A stretch of 7,548 bases of DNA, from positions 1 through 7,548 of the forward strand of contig CALVUW010000056.1 in assembly GCA_944363695.1 (NCBI GenBank), in the 5' to 3' direction. The position numbers and the translations under genes were made by a program. The notes beneath the pieces are model-generated. The model made no database searches. It saw nothing but the letters and a program-made list of their open reading frames with translations, and was not told the DNA's origin. This DNA comes from an uncultured Bacilli bacterium. GTDB taxonomy: Bacteria > Bacillota_I > Bacilli_A > RF39 > UBA660. Positions 1-4,975 of this stretch are shown here, piece by piece; the stretch's first letter is position 1; each line of letters starts with the position of its first letter.

Positions 1-117
1 AAGAACAGAGGAAATGGTTTGTATTATGCCCAGAAAGTAATTAGTAAGAGTAGAAACTTTGAAGCGGAACATTTATTATTGAATCATTTCTATATTCAAA
101 AATTATTAGTACATTAA
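1..117 (+). CDS. AgrC-like sensor histidine kinase, C-terminal fragment (partial at left edge)
   Basis: This is the last 38 codons of a gene that enters from outside the window; the stop is TAA at 115-117. The fragment contains N-R-G-N-G-L-Y, which fits the G2 glycine box (RGxGL) of GHKL-type ATPase domains, and ends F-Y-I-Q-K-L-L-V-H. Staphylococcal AgrC has a similar tail (RGLGL near the end, then FFIQKVEI), with similar spacing as I recall it. Such kinases are membrane receptors that sense a cyclic peptide and phosphorylate a LytTR response regulator; only the ATP-binding tail is visible here. The gene converges on the minus-strand agrBD genes, so it is probably the receptor of that signal, but it is not in one operon with them as in the classical agrBDCA order. 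The assignment rests on a short stretch and on context. Confidence 0.7.
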   Translation, partial: KNRGNGLYYAQKVISKSRNFEAEHLLLNHFYIQKLLVH

Positions 118-144
118 AAAAAGACCTTTATGATCTTTTTTTTT
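116..144. terminator. Bidirectional hairpin terminator between the kinase and agrD
   Basis: A nine-pair stem (116-124 with 134-142, sequence AAAAAAAGA against TCTTTTTTT) closes a small loop containing one further C-G pair. It has an A-run on the left and a T-run to 144 on the right, so it can end transcripts from either side. It lies between two convergent stop codons (117 on + and 160 on -). The stem is AT-rich, so its strength is uncertain. Confidence 0.6.
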
Positions 145-159
145 GTGGGCTTAGTTTGT

Positions 160-279
160 TTAATCCATGTTTTTTAATGCTTTTGGTTCATCAAGCATAA
201 ACCACATGCATCCAACACTTGCTGAAGCAGTAGCTAATACAGCAACAGCCATTAGGACTTTAGATAGACATTTTTTCAT
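160..279 (-). CDS. agrD: AgrD-type cyclic autoinducer peptide precursor
   Basis: This minus-strand gene encodes 39 residues and is too short for most gene finders. It starts ATG at 279-277, six bases after an excellent ribosome site (GAGGAGGG), and stops at 160-162. The N-terminal part (residues 1-20, MKKCLSKVLMAVAVL onward) is a basic, amphipathic/hydrophobic leader. The core is S-V-G-C24-M-W-F-M28, followed by an acidic, proline-containing tail L-D-E-P-K-A-L. This matches the AgrD plan of leader, Cys-led signal and charged recognition tail. The Clostridium perfringens precursor (CLWFT followed by a tail with EPKSL) is the closest parallel I recall; S. aureus AgrD-I has CDFIM followed by DEVEVPKEL. 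AgrB would cleave the tail and form a Cys thiolactone. The most likely ring is C24-M28; a six-residue ring ending at L29 is possible. It lies 42 bp downstream of agrB, same strand, so is probably cotranscribed. Confidence 0.88.
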   Translation of the reverse strand: MKKCLSKVLMAVAVLATASASVGCMWFMLDEPKALKNMD

Positions 280-321
280 TACTTTCCCTCCTCTTTCATA
301 TTTATTTAAACATATAACTGT

Positions 322-918
322 TTAAACCATTTTGTAATTGCCATAAGGCGCTTTTAATAATTTATATGTAATTGGTAAAATTAAAATTGTTTCAATTAAT
401 AGTGCTCCTAAAAATAATTGACTAATTGTTTGATTGGAAGTAAATAAGATAATACTACTGTAAATAATAGCTAAGATGGTTGCACATATTTTTCTGATTT
501 TTCTTTTTTTAGGATTTGTTAGCGGTCTTTTTTGTGTATCAGCTGGTGCATAAATAATAAAACAAACAATAGATATTCCACATAGCACAGCTTTTACCCA
601 AAATGATAAAACAAATTGATGAAGAGCAAATGGTAGGCCTAATATAAGTAAGGATGAAAAAATAAGACAAGTTTTAGAATTGTTGGCATGAAAACCAAAT
701 CCGGGATAACGTAGAATGTTAAATAAAACTAATGTAATAATAAATTCTTTGAAAAAACCTAGGAGCAATGCTATTATTGAAAGAACAAATAACTTAGTAA
801 AAGATAAGTACAAACCTTCTAAACCATATAAAATTCTTTCTTTTGTATCTTCGTCACAACTATCTTTTTGATAAGTAGTGATAAAGTGTAAACTATGCTT
901 TAAAAACTGTTCTTTCAT
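322..918 (-). CDS. agrB: AgrB, membrane cysteine protease that matures the AgrD peptide
   Basis: This encodes 198 residues, the usual size for AgrB. The protein sits in the cytoplasmic membrane, removes the C-terminal tail of AgrD and catalyses thiolactone formation. The catalytic pair is visible as H77 in R-Y-P-G-F-G-F-H-A and C84 in N-S-K-T-C, the same numbers as in S. aureus AgrB. The family motif Y-A-P-A-D-T-Q-K-R-P-L (123-133) is also present. Hydrophobic stretches suitable as membrane segments lie near residues 41-66, 84-123 (probably two segments) and 143-186 (probably two), separated by a basic loop K-K-R-K-I-R-K around 137-143. The ATG at 918-916 follows GTGAGGT, a reasonable ribosome site. 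agrD follows on the same strand, so AgrB has its substrate next to it. The kinase gene at 1-117 converges on the pair. I saw no convincing agrBD promoter or response-regulator repeat in 919-1148. Confidence 0.95.
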   Translation of the reverse strand: MKEQFLKHSLHFITTYQKDSCDEDTKERILYGLEGLYLSFTKLFVLSIIALLLGFFKEFIITLVLFNILRYPGFGFHANNSKTCLIFSSLLILGLPFALHQFVLSFWVKAVLCGISIVCFIIYAPADTQKRPLTNPKKRKIRKICATILAIIYSSIILFTSNQTISQLFLGALLIETILILPITYKLLKAPYGNYKMV

Positions 919-1030
919 AATTCATACCTCACTTACAATAGCATTCTAAAACAGAAAATAGGTTTATTCGTTTTCTTGCCTTAAAAGAAATATAATTGTC
1001 ATTTTTAGGAAGAATTTCGTTAGTGTTTGG

Positions 1031-1046
1031 AATGATACGTACCATT
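1031..1046. promoter_or_regulatory. Near-perfect 16-bp palindrome, possible operator
   Basis: AATGATACGTACCATT is palindromic around the central CG except for one pair (A1035 with C1042). It is flanked by GGAAT (1029-1033) and ATTCC (1048-1052). It lies in the divergent region between agrB and the cold-shock gene, about 55 bp upstream of the csp -10 box. No T-run follows, so it is more like a DNA-binding site than a terminator. The regulator is unknown. Confidence 0.3.
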
Positions 1047-1099
1047 TATTCCTTAAAAAATACATTTTAGGGAAAAGTTAGTTATGACTTATGATATTT

Positions 1100-1108
1100 T
1101 GTTACAAT
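1100..1108 (+). promoter_or_regulatory. Promoter of the cold-shock gene (extended -10)
   Basis: TGT-TACAAT is a TGN-extended -10 box. Possible -35 elements are poor (TTATGA at 15 bp, TAGTTA at 18 bp), as is common for extended -10 promoters. Transcription would start near 1115, giving a leader of about 35-40 bases. Start sites have not been measured. Confidence 0.45.
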
Positions 1109-1148
1109 AGATATACACCAAGATGACGCACATAATTATGGAAAAGAG

Positions 1149-1376
1149 GTGAGCATTATAATAGGCAGAGTAAAATGGTTTAATAACGAGAAAGGTTATG
1201 GTTTTATCGAATATAAACAGAATGAAGATATTTTTGTACATTATTCCACGATTAATCGAGAAGGTTATAAAACATTGAGTGAAGGACAATTTGTAGAATT
1301 TACGTTATTAGAAACAACTAAGGGATATCAAGCGGTCGACGTAACGCCTATTAAAGAACCAGCTGTAATAAAATAG
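1149..1376 (+). CDS. Cold-shock domain protein (CspA/CspB family)
   Basis: This is a single cold-shock domain of about 73-75 residues that binds single-stranded RNA/DNA and acts as an RNA chaperone in the cytoplasm. The hallmarks are V-K-W-F-N-N-E-K-G-Y-G-F-I (K-G-Y-G-F-I is RNP1) and D-I-F-V-H-Y-S (RNP2). The start is unclear. GTG at 1149 opens the frame but sits inside the best ribosome site (AGAGGTGA, 1145-1152). The family consensus M-x-x-G-x-V-K-W-F would put the first codon at ATT 1155, or perhaps ATA 1158, both correctly spaced for that ribosome site. A four-codon reading frame ATG-GAA-AAG-AGG-TGA (1138-1152) overlaps the GTG. The stop TAG (1374-1376) lies in the loop and start of the right arm of the terminator. 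The gene is probably monocistronic: it has its own promoter and terminator, and hpf follows with its own promoter. Confidence 0.92.
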   Translation: MSIIIGRVKWFNNEKGYGFIEYKQNEDIFVHYSTINREGYKTLSEGQFVEFTLLETTKGYQAVDVTPIKEPAVIK

Positions 1377-1396
1377 TTGGTTCTTTTATTTTATTT
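1353..1396 (+). terminator. Rho-independent terminator of the cold-shock gene
   Basis: Arms 1353-1364 (AAAGAACCAGCT) and 1375-1386 (AGTTGGTTCTTT) form a 12-pair stem with one G-U pair and a 10-base loop, followed by a T-rich tract to 1396. The left arm lies inside the coding sequence and the stop codon is at the loop/stem junction. The right arm also contains the hpf -35 element. Confidence 0.85.
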
Positions 1397-1406
1397 ATGG
1401 TATACT
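1378..1406 (+). promoter_or_regulatory. hpf promoter embedded in the csp terminator
   Basis: TTGGTT (1378-1383) and TATACT (1401-1406) are exactly 17 bp apart, and the -10 is extended by TGG (1398-1400). Transcription would begin near 1413, close to the hpf ribosome site. The -35 lies in the right arm of the upstream gene's terminator hairpin. Confidence 0.7.
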
Positions 1407-1427
1407 AATGATAAGGAAGGTGATGTT

Positions 1428-1955
1428 ATGGAAATCATTATACGTGGTGACAAAATTGATATAACCGACGCAATGAAGGATTATATTCAAGAAAAATTGC
1501 AACGATTGGATAAATATTTAGAACATGCTAACGAAGTAAGAGCAACCGTTGTGGTTAAAATTCATGGTCATCAACAGATTGTAGAAATTACTATACCGTT
1601 GCATAATTTTATTATTCGTTCGGAAGAAACTCAGGATGATTTTTATGCAGCAGTAGATAAAGCTTTAGATGTTATGGAACGTCAAATCAGAAAGAATAAG
1701 ACGAGAATTAAAGCAAAAGAAGTTAAGACCAAAAGAGACTTTTCGCTTTTAGAATTAGAAGAAGAAAATTTAGAACCAGAAACTATTATCAAACGAAAAA
1801 CAGTTGAAATAAAACCAATGGATGAAGAAGAAGCAATTCTTCAAATGGAATTATTAGGACACCAGTTTTATTTATTTAAAGATGTAGATACCAATAAAGA
1901 AGCCGTTGTATATAAAAGAAAAAATGGCGGCTATGGTTTAATTGAAGCTGAGTAA
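1428..1955 (+). CDS. hpf: Ribosome hibernation promoting factor, long form
   Basis: This 175-residue cytoplasmic protein binds the 30S subunit and drives dimerisation into inactive 100S ribosomes in stationary phase or stress. The N-terminal domain (about 1-98) starts MEIIIRGDKIDIT and continues through Y-I-Q-E-K-L-Q-R-L-D-K-Y, with the typical basic helix around R87-K100. An acidic linker (about 106-118, with E-L-E-E-E-N-L-E) leads to the C-terminal dimerisation domain (about 119-175), with M-D-E-E-E-A-I-L-Q-M, G-H-Q-F-Y-L-F and the final K-N-G-G-Y-G-L-I-E. The presence of both domains and the length define the long form. The ATG at 1428 is preceded by GGAAGGTGAT at good spacing. The frame is open 17 codons further upstream, but that segment lies in the terminator/promoter. 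secA follows, as in many Firmicutes. Confidence 0.96.
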   Translation: MEIIIRGDKIDITDAMKDYIQEKLQRLDKYLEHANEVRATVVVKIHGHQQIVEITIPLHNFIIRSEETQDDFYAAVDKALDVMERQIRKNKTRIKAKEVKTKRDFSLLELEEENLEPETIIKRKTVEIKPMDEEEAILQMELLGHQFYLFKDVDTNKEAVVYKRKNGGYGLIEAE

Positions 1956-1962
1956 TAAAATT

Positions 1963-1987
1963 AGGTACTAATTACAGTGCCTTTTTT
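1963..1987 (+). terminator. Rho-independent terminator of hpf
   Basis: AGGTAC (1963-1968) pairs with GTGCCT (1977-1982), including one G-U pair, around an eight-base loop. T residues run on to 1987. It lies seven bases after the hpf stop. The stem is short, so some read-through into secA is likely. Confidence 0.65.
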
Positions 1988-2029
1988 GTGCTCTAAAAGA
2001 AGAAAATACTTTATCTAAGAATATTTATT

Positions 2030-2038
2030 TGATACAAT
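2030..2038 (+). promoter_or_regulatory. secA promoter (extended -10)
   Basis: TGA-TACAAT is an extended -10; a weak -35 (TTTATC, 2010-2015) lies 17 bp upstream. The predicted start near 2045 would put the transcript start almost on the ribosome site (AGGGAG, 2046-2051), giving a very short leader. Read-through from hpf remains possible. Confidence 0.5.
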
Positions 2039-2060
2039 ATAGCTTAGGGAGATGGTATTA

Positions 2061-4547
2061 ATGGGATTATTTTCAAAATTGTTTGACCATGAATATAAAG
2101 AATTAAAAAAATTTGAAAAGTTGGCAGATGAAATAGTAGAACTTGACAGTCAGATGCAAGCTTTATCCGATAAAGAGTTACAAGGAAAAACGGCTGAATT
2201 TAAAAATCGTTTGGAAAACGGTGAAACCCTAGATGATATACTAGTAGAAGCCTTTGCTGTTGCTAGAGAAGCAGCTTATCGAGTAATTGGTGAAAAGCCA
2301 TTTTATGTACAGATACTTGGTGCTATTGCAATTCACTATGGAAATATAGCTGAAATGAAAACTGGTGAAGGTAAAACTTTAACGAGTGTTTTGCCGGCTT
2401 ATTTAAATGCATTAGAGGGAAAAGGTGTGCATATAATTACAGTTAATGAATATTTAGCAAGTCGTGATGCTGAATGGATGGGCGGTATTCATCGCTTTTT
2501 AGGATTAACTGTTGGTGTGAATTTGCGTGAGATGACACCAAAAGAGAAACAGGAAGCTTATCAGTGTGATATTTTATATTCTACCAATAACGAAGTTGGC
2601 TTTGATTATTTGCGTGATAATATGGTGATTAGAAAAGAAAATCGTGTACAAAGACCACTTAATTTTGCCATTGTTGATGAGGTGGATTCGGTTTTAATTG
2701 ATGAAGCTAGAACACCTTTAATTATTTCTGGTGGACAAATGAATAGTGCAAATCTTTATATAGATGCTGATAAATTTGCTAAAAGTTTAACGGCAGAAGA
2801 CGACTATATTTATGATGAAACCACTAAAAGTGTAACGTTAACAGAAGCAGGAAGCGCCAAAGCAGAGAAAGTTTTTCATGTTAATAATTTATACGATATA
2901 GATAATACATCATTAGTTCATTTTATTAATCAAGCTTTACGTGCCAATTATTCCATGAAATTAGATGTTGATTATGTTGTTCAGGAAGGAGCAATTGTAA
3001 TTGTAGATCCATTTACTGGACGTTTAATGAAAGGAAGAGCTTATAGTGATGGCTTACATCAAGCGATAGAAGCTAAGGAAGGCGTTAAAATTAATCAAGA
3101 AACAAAGACTTTAGCAACGATTACCTTTCAGAACTTATTTAGAATGTATCAGAAATTAGCTGGTATGACAGGTACTGCCAAAACAGAAGAAGAAGAGTTT
3201 AGAAATATTTATAATATGTATGTTATTGAAATACCAACTAATAAGGAGGTAATTAGAATTGATGCGCCAGATTTGGTTTATGCGACAAAAGAAGCTAAAT
3301 ATAAGGCCATTATTGCCGAAATCAAAAGCCGTTATGAAAAAGGGCAACCAGTATTAGTTGGTACAATTGCTATTGAAACAAGTGAATTAATTAGTAGTTT
3401 ATTGAAAAAAGCTCACATTCCTCATGAGGTTTTAAATGCTAAAAATCATGCTCGTGAAGCAGAGATTATTTCAAAAATTGGTCAACATAAATCCGTAACG
3501 ATTGCAACTAATATGGCTGGTCGTGGTACAGATATCAAGTTATCTGATGATATTAGAGCTCTAGGAGGCTTGTGTGTTATTGGTACAGAGCGTCATGAAT
3601 CTCGTCGTATTGATAATCAGTTACGTGGTCGTTCTGGTCGTCAAGGAGATCCAGGTTTTACCCAGTTCTATGTATCAATGGAAGATGACTTAATGGTTCG
3701 CTTTGGTAGTGAGCGAATTAGAGAAATGATGAAAAGTTTTGGTTTTGGAGATCAAGCTATCCAAAGTAAGACATTTACTAAAGCAATTAGTACAGCTCAA
3801 AAACGCGTAGAAGGCAATAACTTTGATGCTCGTAAACAATTGCTACAATATGATGATGTAATGAACAATCAACGTGAAATTATGTATGCAAGACGTAACG
3901 AAATCTTAGATAGTGATTCTATTCATGAAACTGTTTTAAATGCAATGTACAATCATATTACAGATTTAGTAAAATCACATCAGTTAGATGGCGATATTTC
4001 TGAACAGGATAGAAAAGATATTATTGAATTTGCTAATGAAAATTTATTGAAAACAGATTTAAAAGATAGCGATATTCCTGATAATGATCCAGAAAATATG
4101 ATTAACTTAATTTATGAGCGAGTAAAAGATGAGTATGAAGTAAAACTCGCAGCGCTTCCACAGGAAGTTAGTAATGAATTTGAAAAAGCGTTATCTTTAC
4201 AAGTGTTAGATAATTATTGGATGAATCAAATTAATATTATGTCTCATCTACGTGAAGGGATTTATTTAAGAAGTTATGGCCAAGAGGATCCACTACGTGC
4301 TTATACAACAGAAGGATTTGATTTGTTTGATAAAATGCTACAAAAGATTGATCAAGATATTACTATCTTCTTGTTAAAAGCAGAAATCAGACAAAATATC
4401 GAAAGAAAAGCGGTTACTAAAACACAGCACACTAATGAAGATAAAACGGATGTTAAGAAAAAACCTAAACAAGTTAAAAAAATTGGTAGAAATGATCCGT
4501 GTCCATGTGGTAGTGGAAAAAAATATAAAAACTGCTGTGGCAAATAG
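2061..4547 (+). CDS. secA: SecA, preprotein translocase ATPase
   Basis: SecA is the cytoplasmic/peripheral motor that drives unfolded precursors through SecYEG using ATP. The 828 residues are close to B. subtilis SecA (841) and shorter than E. coli (901). Visible in order: Walker A M-K-T-G-E-G-K-T (99-106), family signature F-D-Y-L-R-D-N-M (181-188), Walker B V-D-E-V-D (205-209), I-D-E-A-R-T-P-L-I-I-S-G (213-224), G-M-T-G-T-A, the second helicase lobe T-N-M-A-G-R-G-T-D-I-K-L, and Q-L-R-G-R-S-G-R-Q-G-D-P-G. A basic linker leads to the zinc-binding tail C814-x-C816-x8-C825-C826, which in relatives binds SecB and/or lipids. ATG 2061 is chosen because AGGGAG ends nine bases upstream; the in-frame ATG at 2052 directly abuts that site. 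In many Firmicutes prfB follows secA. Here the next 3 kb is non-coding repeats, an IS and accessory genes. Confidence 0.98.
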   Translation: MGLFSKLFDHEYKELKKFEKLADEIVELDSQMQALSDKELQGKTAEFKNRLENGETLDDILVEAFAVAREAAYRVIGEKPFYVQILGAIAIHYGNIAEMKTGEGKTLTSVLPAYLNALEGKGVHIITVNEYLASRDAEWMGGIHRFLGLTVGVNLREMTPKEKQEAYQCDILYSTNNEVGFDYLRDNMVIRKENRVQRPLNFAIVDEVDSVLIDEARTPLIISGGQMNSANLYIDADKFAKSLTAEDDYIYDETTKSVTLTEAGSAKAEKVFHVNNLYDIDNTSLVHFINQALRANYSMKLDVDYVVQEGAIVIVDPFTGRLMKGRAYSDGLHQAIEAKEGVKINQETKTLATITFQNLFRMYQKLAGMTGTAKTEEEEFRNIYNMYVIEIPTNKEVIRIDAPDLVYATKEAKYKAIIAEIKSRYEKGQPVLVGTIAIETSELISSLLKKAHIPHEVLNAKNHAREAEIISKIGQHKSVTIATNMAGRGTDIKLSDDIRALGGLCVIGTERHESRRIDNQLRGRSGRQGDPGFTQFYVSMEDDLMVRFGSERIREMMKSFGFGDQAIQSKTFTKAISTAQKRVEGNNFDARKQLLQYDDVMNNQREIMYARRNEILDSDSIHETVLNAMYNHITDLVKSHQLDGDISEQDRKDIIEFANENLLKTDLKDSDIPDNDPENMINLIYERVKDEYEVKLAALPQEVSNEFEKALSLQVLDNYWMNQINIMSHLREGIYLRSYGQEDPLRAYTTEGFDLFDKMLQKIDQDITIFLLKAEIRQNIERKAVTKTQHTNEDKTDVKKKPKQVKKIGRNDPCPCGSGKKYKNCCGK

Positions 4548-4696
4548 CTTATAAAATAAGGGTTTGCGAGGGCTTTAAAAATTAAAAAAATTACAAAAAA
4601 TAGTCAATTTGTTTCCAAAATTAGGAAAGATGTTACCAAAATATCGGAAAAACCTTATAAAATAAGGAAAAAATTTTTGGAAACAATTTTGAAAAC
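4548..4696. repeat. Cluster of small dyads and direct repeats downstream of secA
   Basis: This 149-bp non-coding stretch is dense in repeats. CTTATAAAATAAGG occurs twice (4548-4561 and 4654-4667, 106 bp apart); the second copy, with one more C, is the palindrome CCTTAT-AAA-ATAAGG (4653-4667). Two adjacent related units begin TGTTTCCAAAAT (4610) and TGTTACCAAAAT (4631); the first contains TTTCC-(7)-GGAAA. TTGTTTCCAAAA (4609-4620) returns inverted at 4675-4686. Paired short arms around a 6-8-bp centre resemble tyrosine-recombinase core sites, and the first copy is followed by GGTTTGCGAGGGC. An attachment-site remnant, a protein-binding array or a structured secA 3' UTR are all possible. I see no gene here. 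Confidence 0.5.
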
Positions 4697-4729
4697 AAAA
4701 AAGTTAGCATTCATTTGCTAGCTTTTTTT
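4697..4729 (+). terminator. Strong rho-independent terminator downstream of secA
   Basis: Arms 4697-4709 (AAAAAAGTTAGCA) and 4716-4728 pair over 13 positions with one G-U, around a six-base loop, with T4723-T4729 as the run. It is 150 bp after the secA stop and is the first strong terminator there, so it probably ends the secA transcript and shields the accessory region. Confidence 0.8.
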
Positions 4730-4769
4730 GTTAAATATAACTTCGTTTATATAAGTGAGGAGTTGTGTA

Positions 4770-4799
4770 ATGATGAAAGTAAATACAGTGAAAATGTAA
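4770..4799 (+). other. Possible remnant of a gene start (nine codons)
   Basis: AGTGAGGAG (4754-4762) is a good ribosome site seven bases before ATG-ATG at 4770. The frame reads MMKVNTVKM and stops at TAA 4797-4799, 18 bp before the insertion sequence. It may be the decayed 5' end of a gene whose body was lost when the IS inserted or recombined. It does not obviously match the start of the PfkB gene found beyond the IS. Confidence 0.25.
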
Positions 4800-4817
4800 G
4801 TATGTAGTTTTAATTTT

Positions 4818-4844
4818 ACGCTATGTTGTAGTTTTTGGGGGATG
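4818..4844 (+). repeat. Left terminal inverted repeat of the IS
   Basis: This 27-bp end differs from the right end only at position 20 (G here, A there). It contains TTGTAG (4826-4831), used as the -35 of the transposase promoter. Confidence 0.9.
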
Positions 4845-4854
4845 ATGATATAAT
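4826..4854 (+). promoter_or_regulatory. Transposase promoter reaching into the left IS end
   Basis: TTGTAG (4826-4831), a 17-bp spacer and a perfect TATAAT (4849-4854) extended by TGA (4846-4848). The predicted start is about 4861, exactly the first base of the leader's first inverted-repeat arm. Transposase binding to the repeat would be expected to block RNA polymerase (inference). Confidence 0.75.
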
Positions 4855-4860
4855 AAGGAT

Positions 4861-4966
4861 GCTTAAGATGAATTTAGGAAGGGATATACTTGATTGGTCA
4901 GTCAATCTAAATTCATCTTAAGCAAATGAATATATTTATGGCTGGCCAATCAAGTATATCTTTTTT
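4861..4966 (+). promoter_or_regulatory. Structured transposase leader with interlocked inverted repeats and a terminator-like stem
   Basis: Two long perfect inverted repeats are interlocked. A (4861-4877, GCTTAAGATGAATTTAG) pairs with A' (4907-4923) over 17 bp. B (4883-4897, GATATACTTGATTGG) pairs with B' (4946-4960) over 15 bp. B' is followed by six Ts (4961-4966), so B-B' looks like an intrinsic terminator placed nine bases before the transposase ATG. A-A' holds B in its loop and should compete with B-B', or form a pseudoknot with it. This layout fits a transcription attenuator that keeps transposase low. An alternative is a stable RNA or DNA-level binding site. Confidence 0.7.
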
Positions 4967-4975
4967 AGGTATAAG

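Noticed and set aside
941..952. agrB promoter from TGC-TATTGT-like bases on the minus strand
   Set aside because: The implied start would leave almost no leader before the ribosome site, and the -35 region is poor; I could not support any agrBD promoter.
1089..1289. Minus-strand open frame of 66 codons opposite the cold-shock gene
   Set aside because: It is antisense to a clear cold-shock domain and its promoter, has no plausible ribosome site or domain, and its Phe/Ile-rich composition is that of an AT-rich shadow frame.
1377..1427. 17-codon upstream extension of hpf
   Set aside because: It lies within the csp terminator and the hpf promoter, and the family starts at MEIIIRG; GGAAGGTGAT supports ATG 1428.
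2052..2060. Start of secA at the earlier ATG 2052
   Set aside because: That ATG directly abuts the ribosome site (spacing zero); ATG 2061 gives nine bases and the usual M-G-L-F start.
3156..3347. Minus-strand open frame of 63 codons inside secA
   Set aside because: It is fully antisense to the conserved SecA coding sequence and shows no protein features.
4352..4543. Minus-strand open frame of 63 codons at the secA 3' end
   Set aside because: It mirrors the basic linker and zinc tail of SecA; there is no start context.
4861..4966. The IS leader as a bridge RNA or omega-type guide RNA
   Set aside because: Those RNAs belong to IS110 and IS200/605-type elements with different enzymes. This transposase is a zinc-ribbon DDE protein, and the stem before the start codon with a U-run is better explained as an attenuator.
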